Shown: in pieces, positions 1 to 12,403 of the stretch
How the letters are laid out: each line of letters opens with the position of its first letter
Position numbering within the stretch: position 1 is the stretch's first letter
Origin: Capra hircus
Taxonomy: Eukaryota; Chordata; Mammalia; Artiodactyla; Bovidae
DNA length: 64,000 nt
Assembly: GCF_001704415.2 (NCBI RefSeq)
Contig: NC_030820.1
Span: forward strand, 41,832,036 to 41,896,035
Direction of reading: 5' to 3'
Notes under the pieces: generated by a model
The model's database searches: none
What the model saw: the letters and a program-made list of their open reading frames with translations, nothing else
What the model was told of the DNA's origin: nothing
Made by a program: the position numbers and the translations under genes

Positions 1-79
1 CCCAGATGAGAGATCAAACTCATGCCTCCTGCAGTGGAAACTCAGAGTCTTAACCCCCTGACCACCAGGGAAGTCTGAC
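1..79 (-). mobile_element. CHR-type SINE, partial at window edge
   Basis: Read on the minus strand it starts at the head ACTTCCCTGGTGGTC, passes the GTTAAGACTCTGAG box and runs off base 1. This is the tRNA-related head of cetartiodactyl CHR-2-like SINEs. Confidence 0.85.
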
Positions 80-556
80 AATGCCCTTTTTAAGGGAATG
101 ATGTGAAGCATCACCCCTATATAGGGGTCTGTTCAGCTTTTTGTCCATCGTGCTTCTGCAGAACAATGGAAGAACAACCACAGAAATCAAGCATGAGCCC
201 AGCTTCATGATTGCCGATATTTTCTTTTTTTTTTCCCATGCAAGCCATTTCACAGCGTTTCCTAAAAAGATAAGGAAAGCTCACAGGGCTGACATGCAGA
301 TGGTTGTTCACAGACATTCTATGAATTCTGCGATGCAAAAAAAAAAAAAAAACCAACGCAGGGAAATAGTGCAGGTGGCTGGCCCTCATGTACTGGAGTC
401 ATGCTAGATTTCTGTAACAAGAGGCATTTGGCCAGTGCAAGGATCATCAGATCATTCAGACTATTAGCAGGCGAGAGAGACTCCATCCTTATGGACAAAG
501 AGCCCACATGTTGTCCTTGTGGTCCCGGGCATTGGATCCGTGGTGCTCATACTCAC

Positions 557-616
557 CAGGAGGAAACAGAGGAAACAGACAGGAGGAAACAACAGGAGGA
601 AACAGACACAGAGAAG
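557..616 (+). repeat. Imperfect AGGAGGAAACAGAC tandem repeat
   Basis: Four to five degenerate copies of a GGAAACAGA-type unit follow one another. The tract is strongly purine-biased and nearly free of T on the + strand. Confidence 0.7.
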
Positions 617-3059
617 GCAAGAGAGAAGCCTCACTGTGCGAAGTGCTGAGGGTCCCTGCCTGGCTGGTCTCCAGGGAGGGTGCTGTCCCCATTCTGAATT
701 GAGATGGTCCCACCTTGGCTGTCCTGAATGTCAGCTGAGGGTCCCAGAAGGAAGGATCTTTTCTCCTTGATAATGAAAACCACACTGCATATCACGCCCC
801 TGTCACCAGAGAAATGTGAAATTGAGTTAGGAAAACAGCCTCTGTCCAGTTAAAATACAAATCCACACAGCAAGAGGTGCATGCTGCTGATGGAGTGTTC
901 ATAAGAAAACATAGGAAAATGTCCCCTTGCATGGTTCACCCGAGGTGCCCATGAATATCCACCTGATATCTGTCAGCAAAACATCCACCAGCCTGCAGTG
1001 GTGCTGAGCAGACGAGTCATGAGAAACCTCAAGCCTGGAAAAGTGAGAACCACCAGGGGGTCTGGGGGATGGCCAGTGTCCTCCTCAAACAGGTAGAACT
1101 TGAGAAGTCGGAGGACACTTCTCAGAGTGGAGAGAAGTATATCTAGAAACAAAACATGTTGCTTGGAACCATAACCTTACATAAGATGCTGCCCACGGAG
1201 GTCTACACCGTGAACTACAGATTCAAGAAGGATTTAGCAGAGAAAGCAGTGGTGTTTCGGGGAGGCTTGGTGGAGGAGGGTCCGGGTTGTGAAGGGGGAG
1301 CAGCCGTAACTTGAGGTCAGATCCCAGAGGACGGTGGTCTTTCCAGCTCACCATCCAGTGCTCTGCTGGCCCAGGCTGGGTAAAGTCTGCACACGTTTCA
1401 GCATGGCATTGGGTGGATTTTCCTCTTGTGTTTCTTCTAGGAAATAGGAGGAAGATCTAGCTTTCGATAGGTTAGCCAATTCCTGAGTCTCCTCTTCTGG
1501 TCCTTTTGCTTTTATCCCTTTTGAAATGTCAGTAAGCAGCAGATCACCCAAAGAGAGTTAGATTAAGTGCAGACACTCGAGGGTCCTGTGAGCAGTCCCC
1601 TCCCCCATTACTTCACCTCCCATTCATTCCCCGCATCCCCAGACTCCTGATCCCTCAACTTCCCAGCCCCCCACATGGCTTTGAAGCTCCTCCTGCACCC
1701 AGAATATTCTCTCCTCCCCTTCACTGAGCTAGTTTCTCATCAGCATCCAGGTCACAGTGTTCGTGCCCCGGCTGACAAAGTCTCTGTGTTTTGGCTTGTT
1801 TATTTTCTGTCACACTGGACACTGCCGAGCCACCTTAGGTTGAATTTCCCAGAAGCGATCAGTGATATGAGGACTAATGAGCACCTGATTTACTGGGAAA
1901 TGCCCCCTGAAGACGAGCCGGTCAGCACGGGGAGCAAGATAGGAGGCATCCAGGAGGGATGGGCTTCAAAGCACAGAGGCGCCCGGCCTGGCCCCAGGAC
2001 CAGGGATGTGGGCAGCGTCCCCATGGATACTGTGGACGGAGCAGGCCATGGGTGAGTCAAGTGTAGCCTCCAAGGTGAGGACCAGAAGCGAAGTTCCTGG
2101 ATACATCCCCAACTCAGCACTGAGTGGGCGCCTGATGACCTGTTGCACTGATTGGTCTATCAATGAATAGACGACTCTGTTCGAGGGCCTCCAGGTCAGT
2201 GTCATCCTTTTTTTATAATCAAAATGCAGCCAGACTCTCCTTGTGTGAGCACCTAGGCTCCTCAAGCATTTATGCTCCTGGTGAGCATTTATGTGACCTG
2301 GACTTTGTTTAATGGGATGCTTTAAAAAGTCTCCAAAGTCAAGTCCGCGGGTCAGAGGCGGGAACAGCGCTCCACAGGGCCTGCGGTGGCCCCAGGGCCT
2401 CTTGGCAGCGATCAGCTTGGTGCTGAGACACAAGAGCAGACAGTGTTTCCCACGAACCACAAAAACAGAGACAGCCTCCAAACCAGGAATAAGGAAAGCA
2501 GAACATGAAGACTGTTATTGGCATTTCATTAGAGAAGAGAGAAATCCCAAGGTCATTCTAGCTAATAGACCTTCCCCGTGACTGCAGAGGAAAGAAGAGA
2601 GAGCAGGGGGGCCCCCACCAACCCCACTCAGCCCCCTGCCCATCCTTAGAGTGTCCATGGGATTGAGAAGATTGAAGCTCCCAAGGACAGCCTTGTGGTC
2701 CCTCTGGAGAGGACGGAGTCAGAGGTGCGTGTGGACAAGCTCGGCATGGCCACTGGGCCGCTGTCCCCTGCAGAAGTTTGTCCATGTTGGAACAAGATGA
2801 GAAGCCTCGTGGAGGCTGAAGAACCCAGGAGAATTGAGGGCAGAGAACAGAATGATGACGGTGGGCTTGTCGTTGCTGTCGTTGCTACGTATTTGCTGAA
2901 GTAGACGTTGGTCCAGAGGTAGGCATCAGGGCAGACAACTTGGGACATTCTTGACATGTGACAGTGGAGAGATGCCCCCAAGACAGAATCCCCATGATTC
3001 CCCATCCAAACACCTCTCTGGAGCCCAGCAGCCTCTGTGTAGGTAGGTCCCGGCTCTCT

Positions 3060-3140
3060 AGGGTGGGGCCTGGGCATCTGCATTTCTGACAACTTCCAGT
3101 AAGGCCGATGCTGCCGCCCCTGGACCACACTGTGAGCAGT
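3060..3140 (+). mobile_element. MER5-like (hAT-Charlie) DNA transposon remnant
   Basis: The order GGGGCCTGGGCATCTGCATTTCTGAC, then GATGCTGCCGCCCCTGGACCACAC, then a GTGAGCAGTGAGG end follows the MER5 consensus that I recall, with several mismatches. Confidence 0.55.
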
Positions 3141-4099
3141 GAGGGCAGAGAGTGTCACTGTTCAGTGGTCCAGGCAGCTTCTAAGCCACTTCATGGAGAA
3201 GCTACAAGAAGGTTTCTCTCACTAAAGAGGGGCTACCCCCAGCGACCCCTTGGGATGCCTGAGGACCTCTCTCTCCTTCTTCTAAGGAAGGCCCTTAACC
3301 CATCGACAAGGCTCACCCCTTGAGCTCCCTGCCCCAGGACCCTCCCAGTAAGACATCACTTGACCCTCCTCATCATCCTGGTCTCTCTGGATCCTTCTTG
3401 AGATGAGGTGAGTAGATCATCCAGAGGTGATCTGCGCAGTGTAGGGCAGACTGGAGCTCCTGCCCCTCCTTCTAGAACCTCCCTCCCCAAGGCCTGCTGG
3501 TGCTGCCAGGCCTTTGGCATCCGGGTGGCACCAGCCTCACTCGCTGCCTCTGCCCAGGCGCTTCCTCCCCAGGCTCTTTCCATGAGTCCTCCTGACTCAT
3601 GCTTAGCCTCAGGGGGCAGTGAGGATGGCTAAGAATCCTCTCCATGTGTCTTCTAGAAATGTAGCAATGAACTGGTGCAGCCTCACAGAGGAGGCAGGTG
3701 AGCTCCTTGCTGGGTGGATGCCGGCGGCTCAGGCAGGGTCCTGGCATCGGGCAGTGTCCACTGGAGGTCAGTGTGTTCCTAAGGGACTAGCAGCTCTCTC
3801 CTCTGTTCCAGCTGGAACTGCCCACCGCCCTCCCTGTAACCGCCTACCTCCCGTCTGCTGTTCTTAGCATGGGCTGAGGGTCAGGTGTGAGAATGTCAGA
3901 CTCCTGGCAGACAGGAGAATGTCAGACAGGAGGCTGACCTCTAATCCACCAGCTCTGAGTCCCTTCTCACAACACCCGGGGTCCACCTGGCAGGCAGGAT
4001 GTCTGCATTTGGGAGGCAAAAGCTAAGGGAAGGATGCCAGGGACTTGGAGGAGAGTGTGGAAGGAGCCAGCTGCCACATCAAAGAGAGAACAGATGCCT

Positions 4100-4732
4100 C
4101 CCCAAATAAGAGATACAAATGGCAAATAAGCACGCAGAGATGTCCACATCACCACCTCGGGAGAAGTGTGAACTAAAGCCAGCACAAGTGAGCCCTGCAC
4201 AGAGTGTCAGAGGGCAGGCAGCTGGGAACCGACAGCTACCGAGCGCCGCGAGGATGCAGAAGCCAGTCAGCTTCCCCGGAAGACAGCTGATTGCTTTCCT
4301 ATAAAGTTAAACACCGTGTGACCCAGCAACCCCATTCCTGGCATTTAAAGACACGAATTCTATGTTCAAGCCGAAACTTGCACAAGCGCGTCACAGCCTT
4401 TATTAGTAAGAACGAGAAACTGAAAGTAAAAAGCCTTCGGTGGACGAACGGATGAACACACAGCGGCACTTCCTTACCGTGGAAAACCACTCGGGAATAA
4501 AACGGAGTGAACTGCTGACACCCCCGGCAGCCTGGGTGACCCTCAGGGCCTGGTGCTGAGGGGGCTGGTCAGGGGTCTTGCCCCAGGCAGAGGTGTATCC
4601 TAGTTTAGGCTCTGGGCCACGCTTACGTAAGAGGTGCGGTCACAGATGTGGGGATGCGTTCTATCTTTGCAGTCCCTACAGGAACTCTGTTCTAGTTTTG
4701 ACACTTTTATGTGAGTCTAAAATTGTCTCAAA
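4100..4732 (+). mobile_element. Old L1M LINE 3' end
   Basis: The text follows the L1 ORF2 terminus and 3' UTR. It runs from GGCAAATAAGCACGCAGAGATG through GAGGATGCAGA and GTGACCCAGCAACCCCATTCCTGG, then the GTGGACGAACGGATGAA and GGGAATAAAACGGAGTGAACT boxes. The end (TTTTGACACTTTTATGTGAG, then TCTAAAATTGTCTCAAA) resembles L1MB-type tails. It is well diverged and GC-shifted. Confidence 0.8.
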
Positions 4733-4733
4733 G

Positions 4734-4776
4734 GGTGTGTGTGTATGTCTGTTTGTGTGTGTATACACATATACAT
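4734..4776 (+). repeat. TG-rich microsatellite
   Basis: An interrupted (TG)n tract ends in TATACACATATACA. It sits exactly at the tail of the L1M fragment, a common origin for such tracts. Confidence 0.8.
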
Positions 4777-5005
4777 CTCTGTGACCTAGACTTAGTTGAA
4801 GAGTTTTTAGATATGACCTCATACACAGACACAGTGAGTGAAATAATTTATTCATAAACATACATACACATACTGTACAAGGCCATCTTTAATGAATTTT
4901 AATATTCTATAATCTTCAAACTAACTAAAATACAGTTTAAATACATGCATTCCTTTCAATAAAATGAAGTATTTTAGGACAGTAAAGAAACTTGGGAAAT
5001 GAGTG

Positions 5006-5326
5006 ATTTTTTTTTATTTTTTAATTGAAGGATAATGGCTTTACAGAATTTTGTTGGTTTCTGCAAAACATCAACGTTAATCAGCCATTGTTGTTGTTCA
5101 ATCACTCAGTCATGTCCGACTCTTTGCGACCCCATGGACTGCAGCACACCAGGCTTCCCTGTCCTTCACCATCTCCCAGAGCTTACTCTAACTCATGTCC
5201 ATTGAGTTGGTGATGCCATCCAGCCACCTCGTCCTGTCGTCCCCTTCTCCTCCTGCCTTCAGTCTTTCCCAGCCTCAGGGTCTGGGGACGTATACATACG
5301 TCCCCTCCCTCTTGAACCTCCCTCTG
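5006..5326 (-). mobile_element. Ruminant L1_BT 3' UTR fragment, interrupted
   Basis: It starts with T-rich sequence and AATTGAAGGATAATGGCTTT, continues with ACAGAATTTTGTTGGTTTCTGC, and resumes after the SINE with TATACATACGTCCCCTCCCTCTTGAACC. This is the complement of the L1_BT tail seen at 40840-41098 in the other orientation. Confidence 0.8.
5089..5290 (-). mobile_element. Bov-tA / BovB-tail SINE nested in L1_BT
   Basis: GTTGTTCAATCACTCAGTCATG, the CCGACTCTTTGCGACCCCATGG box, then the GAGTTGGTGATGCCATCCAGCC and CTTCTCCTCCTGCCTTCAGTC boxes mark the BovB-derived body in reverse. The flanking L1_BT text joins cleanly if it is removed. Confidence 0.85.
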
Positions 5327-6514
5327 GTAACTGATGACTTTGAACAGCCCAGCCAGTGACTTGATATATGGCTATAGGTTTACTGTGATAGGATCTTGCC
5401 CAGAGGCATCACTTGGTTTAGAAAATGCTCTCATTTTACAAATTAGGGAGCCCACCTCTGCCACAGGCGCACGCAGACATGCGGGGCGGTGGCCACGCTC
5501 GGTGGCAAGGGGGTGAGGTACACCAGGTAGGCAGGCCCTGGGGTCCCTGCTCCTAGACAGACGGCTTTCTCGTTGCTGCAGAGGTGGGGCATGGAGCTCT
5601 GAGGACCTCACCCTGCACAGGGGCTGGCATCCTTGGCCAGTCCCTGATGCTACAGAAGGATGAAGGAGGCATCAAACAGGCAGGAGGTCCACAGTCAGCC
5701 TGCTTCAGAGCACGACAGCCGTGGCCCCTACTCTAGCCAGAGAGGCTTCTGGAGCCTGGCCAGGTGGGGGGCCCAGGAGGAAGAGTGCGGCTGGGCTCTC
5801 AGAGGAAGGCCCTGTGGTTCTCACTGGCCCCTCCTGAGGCACGAGTAGCTCCTGCACTTCCTCAGGGTGCAGATCCTCTGTGGTGGGTGGGCAGATGGGT
5901 GAGGACAATTGGAACGACACTGTGTCCCCATAGCTCATTCCCAGGAGGTGTGCGCCCCACCTCTCTGGGCAGACAGACAGGTGCGGATGGCTGGATGGAT
6001 GTGTGTCCGTAGCTCGTTCCCAGGAGGTGAACGCCCTGCCAGGGCCCCCGCTCCCTGCCCACCCTCCTTGCCTCTCAGTCGAGGACAGTGTCACCCTCAC
6101 AGGCCCACGTGAGCTGTCCGCCACCAGGATCACCTGGGAGCCCTTTGTCATTGGCCCCGGGGGTGGACGTGCAGCCACCCATCGGCTCGGTGACCCGGCT
6201 TTGTTCCAAGAGCCACCCTGGGCTCCACGCGCCTCCGAGCTCCTGAGAGAGCAGGCGTGTGACACTGACACTACTAAGTGGCTTCTCTGCAGAAACACGA
6301 AAAGGACAAACTTGATGGAACGCCAAATCACAATGTAAAATGAATTATTCATGTGTCATAAAAAGAGTGAATTTGATATTTTTTCATTTCTCCCCCATAA
6401 CTCTCCACAGTGTTTCCATTAAAGTGTAATGAAAAAAAAGGGGAAAGTGAATGCAATGCCTAATCCCCAAAAGAAAGAATTCAATTTAAAGTATAATTTT
6501 TTCCCTCCTAAAAT

Positions 6515-8480
6515 GGCACGTGTGAGGGATTTTTTGACTTTTTATTTCCGAAATAATTTCAGACAGAAGAATTGCAAAAATGGTATGAAGAATCCCTATA
6601 TGCTTGTCACCTGGTTTCCTTTGGTCTTAACCATTTACCGTTGGGTGCGTTACCGTTCTCTCAATGTGCATATGTTTTCCTGAGCTCTTTGCAAGAAGGT
6701 ATCAGACAAGATGTCCTTTTACCCCTAAATGGGCGAGGTATGTTTTCTAAAAACAAGTGCAATTATAAAAGTCAGGAAATTAAAATCATTCTGGTACTGT
6801 CATCTCATCTACAGAGCTTATGTACATTTTCCCAGTTCTTTCAATATTGTCCTTATAGCAAAAGGGGAAAAAATCAGACCCAGTTCAGGACCCAACCTTG
6901 CATTTTCTTGCTCTTCTCTTGTTGTCGTTGTTTAGTCGCTAAGTCGTGTCTGACTCTGCAATGCCATGGACTGGCTCCTCTCTCCACGGGATTCTCCAGG
7001 CAAGAATACTGGAGTGGGTTGCCATTCCCTTCTCCAAGGCATCTTCCCAACCCAGGGATCCAACCCACATCTCCTCCTTGGCAGGTGGGTTCTTCACCAC
7101 TGAGCCACCAGGGAGCCCTGAGGCTGTTCTCTGATCATAGTCCTCTATAATCTGGAACCTTTCTTCCACCATCACCTTTATGTTCTTGACATGTTTCGAG
7201 AGTCCAGGTCGGTCGTTTCACAGGGAAGCCCTCCTTCTGGGTCATCTGGTGATTCCTGCGGTTGGGTTCAGGAGATGGAGCTGTGGGCAGGGCCCCCATC
7301 AGGAGACACCTGCCTCCACGTGTCCTGTTACCAGTGTGGCATGTCCGTGGGACACCTGACAAGCGGTGATTCCATCCCTTTTTGCAAGCAGCATCTGCCA
7401 GGTGTCTCCCAGCCAAGCAGCATTTCTCTGGAATTAATAAGCATCTTGAGAGGAGGTGCTGTGTGAGGATGGAGCACCCCACTTAGCGCTAGTTGTTCAC
7501 TTACTGGTTTTAACACTCTTTACAAGCTCCTAACCTCATGGCTTCTTCTGTATTCATTAGCTGGGCATTCATCCATGGAGTAGAGTTTTCCCTTCCCCCA
7601 TATTTATTTCTTTACACATTTATTGCTTCATACAGGCTGGACCATTGATTGTTACTCTATAGGTTCCTGTCCATCCTTACAGTATTCATGGTGTGTTTGT
7701 TCTCTTTGTTACAGATTAGACAGCAGATGCCCCTTCTGGTTGGCTCTGTGTCCTTTTGACACAATTCATCATCTCTTACCCATTTTATCATCATTTCCTG
7801 CGCAGAGAGCTGTCCCAGGTCTGTTTTGGATTTGGCAGCCCTGACCCTGAAATCGGTCATTTCTTCAAAGTGCCGTGGTTCCACATATTGGAACAAGCCA
7901 ATATGTTGCAAGTCGTGTTTAGAAACCGACGTCTAGGCACTGGATCTGCTCATCACCTGGGAGTGGGTGTGTTGTCCCAGGCCCTCCCCACAGACTGAGC
8001 TGGAAGAAACATGTAGCACATACATACATAAGCACATCTGTGTAACTGTGTGTACACAGTCCGTGCATACACGGCATACTTATTTTTTTAATCTATTTAT
8101 AGATAGATGGAAACTAACATCCTCAGTCTAATCCAGGCTTCTCACATCAGTAGCACACACTCTTTCTTCAGCCACTTTTTATCCCATAGGCTGGACGCCT
8201 CACCGTTTATGTAACCACTGTCCTTCGAATGAGCGTTTAGGTCATTCCCAATATTTTGCAATTACATACAAGGCTGCAATGAATAACCTTGAGAATGTGT
8301 ATTTTTCTATTATCGGAGGTGAATCTTCAGGATAAATAACCTAGAAGTGAGATTATTGGGCCAAAATTCAGCATGTATTTAATTGTGCTGCACATTAACA
8401 GATCTGCTTCCTAAGGTGGCACTGACTGCATCCATCCAGCCTGAGTCCCCACAGCCTAACAGATGAGGTGGCTGGCTTAG
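6515..8480 (+). mobile_element. Long L1M 3' UTR fragment
   Basis: Several blocks of the mammalian L1M 3' UTR follow in order. They are the AATAATTTCAGACAGAAGAATTGC box, a TGTCCTTTTACCCCTAAATG box, a GTCCTTATAGCAAAAGG box, a TAATCTGGAACCTTTCTTCC box, a TTAATAAGCATCTTGAGAGG box, a GTTTAGAAACCGACGTCTAGGCACTGG box and, at 8220-8340, TGCAATGAATAACCTTG. One SINE interrupts it. Minus-strand ORFs here are non-functional shadows. Confidence 0.75.
6919..7119 (-). mobile_element. Bov-tA SINE nested in L1M
   Basis: The reverse orientation shows GTCGTGTCTGACTC, the TCCAGGCAAGAATACTGGAG box, CCCAACCCAGGGATCC and the tRNA head complement ACTGAGCCACCAGGGAG. Confidence 0.9.
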
Positions 8481-9167
8481 GTAGAACACGGTATCTTCAT
8501 GCAATTTTGTTTCTCCTTTCTTAAAGCGAGGATGGACATTATTCCACTTGGATGAGACGAGACCATCAGAGCACCCAGGCCAGGAATTTCAGACACTGAC
8601 CCTGCACTCATGTGACTCTGAGAGCCAAGTCCTAATTCAAACCAATCCCAACCCGTGGTGCCAAATCTACCATGGACTTTCCACCTGCAAAGAGTGGGGA
8701 ACCCAGTGGGTAACGTGTTATATCTCTCTGACAGGTGTGACATAAAGGGGAAGACTAAGATCTAAAGGCATGAGCATTGCTTTACACAATTACATGAACC
8801 TCTGTGTGCAGAAAGTCGGACATGAAGAGAAGCACACTGGACGGGAAGCTACGACAAACCTAGAGAGCATGCTGTTTTTTACTTACACAAGTTACGTTTA
8901 TACATCTAGTAGGTAAAGCAAATTACACCCATTTCAAAATACACATTTAAACACACACCTGAGTACCTTTCAAAAGGCAAGAAGTTTTTAAGAGAACTTC
9001 AGTTTAACAAACCAAGCTAAATGGAGAGAATTTAAGTTTGCATTTGAAATGGTATTTAAACAAAACCAAAGGGCTAACACTCAGTATTGAGACAAAGAAT
9101 GCAGTTCACTAGTCACTAGGCAAAGAAAATGGCCCATAGCAGATGGCACACAGAATGTCCTCCAAAG
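8481..9167. other. Unassigned AT-rich intron sequence
   Basis: No gene or recognised repeat is visible. The sequence becomes AT-rich from about 8870 and leads directly into the BovB tail. Confidence 0.4.
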
Positions 9168-9640
9168 AGATATCACTTTGCCAACAAAGGTCCGTCTAGT
9201 CAAAGCTATGGTTTTTCCAGTAGTCATGTATGGATGTGAGAGTTGGATCATAAAGAAGGCTGAATGCTGAAGAATTGATGCTTTTGAACTATGGGGCTGG
9301 AGAAGACTCTTGAGAGTCCCTTGGACTGCAAGGAGGTCAAACCGGTCAATCCTAAAGAAAATTAGTCCTGAATATTTGTTGGAAGGACTGATGCTGAAGC
9401 TGAAACTCCAATACTTTGGCCACCTGATGTGAAGAACTGACTCATTGGAAAAGACCCTGATGCTGGGAAAGATTGAAGGCAGGAAAAGAGGGACAACAGA
9501 GGATGAGATGGTTGGATGGCATCACCAACTCAATGGACATGAGTTTGAGCAAGCTCCAGGAGATGGTGAAGGACAGAGAAATCTAGCATGCTGCAGTCCA
9601 TGGGGTCGCAAAGAGTCAGACACGACTGCGTGACCGAATA
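9168..9640 (+). mobile_element. BovB (RTE) LINE 3' end
   Basis: This is the C-terminal reverse-transcriptase region and tail of BovB. It has GCCAACAAAGGTCCGTCTAG, a GTATGGATGTGAGAGTTGGA box, GAATTGATGCTTTTGAACTATGG and the closing GGTCGCAAAGAGTCAGACACG. It is degenerate, with in-frame stops, and 5'-truncated as most BovB copies are. Confidence 0.92.
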
Positions 9641-10250
9641 CACTAGTGGACTCGTGGGGCAGTGGTGCCATGCTGGCCAGTGCAGACGTGGGCACCACGG
9701 CGGTCTTAAACCTCCGTGGCCTGGTGGGTCAGACCAGCTTCTCAAGGAGTTCCAGTGCTGTGCTGAGTTCTGATCTGCTCCACTGGCTGCTCCTTGGTCC
9801 CCCGATGCAGCGTCTCCAGGTGGACCATATCCCACGTGCTCCATGTGAGGATGAAGGGCGGGGGGCCCCACCTGTCAGCACGTCTGCTCCTTTGTAAGTT
9901 TCATCGCCAATGACCTTGCTTCTTGTAGGGAAAACCAGAAGTGGGGAAAGAAAGGAAAAAAATCACTGATATGCCCCCTCGTCTGGAAGCAGCTTAATTC
10001 TGACATTTTGGGGGAAATATGACTTGTTCCACGTTCTACCTCTTTCTTTCCCTCAGTTATTACAAGCGTCTTTCCAGGGCAGTGAATAAGCACCCACATC
10101 ACCATTTTCCATGGCTGTGTAGAAAAGTCCACATTGAGTCCTCTGTGCTTTTGCTGTTTTGAAGCAGTGCTGCCGGGAGCACCATGCAGACTTCACAGGA
10201 ATTCCCAGTGCCCAGTGTCTCCTGGCCTCTGCCTCCCAACCCAGGCCATG

Positions 10251-10314
10251 CAGAGATGCTTCGCCCAGCAGAGATGCTCCCCTCAGCAGAGATGCTTCCC
10301 TCCCCCAGCAGAGA
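10251..10314 (+). repeat. Short CAGCAGAGATGCTTCCCT tandem repeat
   Basis: Three to four copies of a CAGCAGAGATGC-headed unit of 15-23 bp follow one another. Confidence 0.75.
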
Positions 10315-12030
10315 AGGCCAGGGGATGAGGGGGCAGTGGGGGCCCAGGGAGCTACTGTGGGGGTGAGGCCTTGAGAGAGATGAGTGACAAGGGGTGCAGC
10401 CCCCTGCACCCTTGTACTCTCATGTCCATGCTCACAGGGCTGATACGTGTCCAGCCAGGCTCTGTGATTATCCTGTGAAATCTTCCCAAGGAAGAAACCT
10501 CAGGGGCAGAGAACCAGCTCTCTGCATGGAGGTCACGGCTGAAGGCAGACTGCCTGGCCACTGGGAGGAGGTCCAGACCTGCTCTGCCCGCTTGAAGCAT
10601 CTGTTCCGCCAACCACATGGATGGTGAACACCTTTGGATGCCTGCATCCTGCCTTGCAGATATTCTAATCTAATGACCTGTGAAGAGGATTTTCAGAAAC
10701 AGTTGCTGTGTGTGGCTCGTGCCTTGGTGGTGGCAGTTGTGTGTTCCCTCTTCTTGGTTTGTTGGTGTCCCTGTCACCCCCCCCAGGCCCCCACCCCCGT
10801 CTGATGGCACAATGCCCAGGACCAGTTGTATCTACAGTACTGCTGCTGATGCGAGGGAGAATGTACAGAGAGCTGGGCTGTTTGTGTCTGCCCTGTAATT
10901 TATCTGAGTTTTTAAAATCAATTTTAATCAAAATTGACTAGTTGTTTTGATGCTATGTAGCCACAACTTCATAGTTTACAGAAGTGGCTCCCTTATACTC
11001 TGAATAAAACTCTGAAGATTTTGAGGGGTGACTCTTTACAAGGTTGTGTCATCAGAAGCTATTTCCAGAGAGGGGAGTCGAGGCCCGGGCATCTCTGTGG
11101 GGTCTGTGGTCACAGCTCGCACTGCACTGCTCTTCGATTGGAGGACTTCCCACTGACCCCTCTGGCCGCCGGCCTCCCCGTTGCCACGTGAAACTAAGCA
11201 GTCAAGAAGTGGTCATCAGAATCCCAGGGCAGAAGGGTGTGGAGAAGACACCCCAGCTTCAGACAAGAAGCCACTGAGGCCAGTAGGGTTGGCAGATGAC
11301 CAGACACTGCTGTTCAGACAGTGGGGAGCACAGAGGTCCAGGGTGACCTGGCCAGCTGGCCAGTTCTGTGGCTTAGGGACATTGTAACCTCCCAGAGGCC
11401 AGGGTGTCTTTTGCCAAATAGAAATAACCAGAAAAATAGCCACAGCCGCTATTTCCAGAGCTGCTGTGAGAATCCAGCCAGCCCACATATTTAAACTCAT
11501 AGTAAACTAAAACAAAACCTAAAACCTCCAGGGAAGCCCAAAGCCTGAACAAGTACCCACAGTCAGAGATGTCACCCAGGCACCAGGATTCCCACATGCA
11601 TAGACTGACCTGTCACGTGACACACATCCTCTCTGGATCTGTCCTTCGGCCCCATCCTCTGTGTCTCTCCTGGGCCCTCAGGTCCTGCCGACTCTGGGGT
11701 CCCTTCCCCAGACCCCATGCAGAGGGCCATCAAGGACAGAGTGGCAGTTCCAGCCCAGTGCTGAGGTTCCTGGAGACCCTACCTGGCCTCCCCATCCTGG
11801 ATGGAGGGTTCTGGCCTCCCTGCAGGAGGGCACATGTGCGTCTGCCCACAGCCCTCAGTCCCAGACCCCGTCATGTGCAACACCTCCCTGGGGCTGCGGG
11901 TTCCACCTCTGCAGGAATGAGGACAGGTGTGCCCCCTTCCCTTTATTTTTTGGGAGGCGAAGCTACAGAGGAAAGACAGGAGCTCTGCAAACCTGGCCCA
12001 GCGAAGGGGAAAGGGAGGGGTGCTGGGGAT

Positions 12031-12403
12031 CTGAGTGTGTGTGTGTGTGCATCTGGATGTGTGTTTTGGTGTGTTTGTGTATGTACGCATGCGTCTGTGT
12101 GTATCTGCATGTGTCTGCGTGTGTTTATGTGTCTCTAACCGTGCATATGTGTTCGTGTGTGTGTGCATGTATCTATGTGTGTTTGCATGTTCATGTGTCT
12201 GTGTCTGTATTTGTCTGCGTGTGTGTCTGTCTCTGTGTGTTCAGATGTGTGTTTGTGTGTGTAACTGTGTGCATGCGTTTGTGTGTGTTTGGATGTGTGT
12301 TTGTGTGTGTGCTTGTGTCTGTGTATATCTGTGTGTCTGTGTCTATGTGTGTGTTTGTGTGTCTGTGTATGTGTTTCTGTGTGCACATGTGTCTGTATGC
12401 ATG
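12031..12403 (+). repeat. TG-rich tract of about 370 bp
   Basis: This is a long imperfect (TG)n with CT, TA and CA interruptions (TGTGTGTTTGTGTGTCTGTG style). It gives cysteine- and valine-rich (VCVCVC) frames on + and threonine/histidine-rich (THTHT) frames on -, which are artefacts. It ends about 600 bp before the SYNDIG1 exon. Long alternating purine-pyrimidine stretches favour Z-DNA. Confidence 0.92.

Larger units (their letters stand above)
80..4099. other. Mostly single-copy intron sequence
   Basis: I see no gene here. It contains a T-rich run (220-234), an A16 run (337-352), a purine-rich imperfect repeat (557-616) and a MER5-like remnant (3060-3140). A 67-codon minus-strand frame at 1348-1551 has protein-like composition but no recognised homology; it is discussed among the findings. 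Confidence 0.5.

Noticed and set aside
6874..7175. Several overlapping frames containing SDTTEQ- or MDCSLPGSSVHGI-like peptides, seen here and at many other loci
   Set aside because: These recurring peptides are translations of Bov-A and Bov-tA SINEs in different frames.
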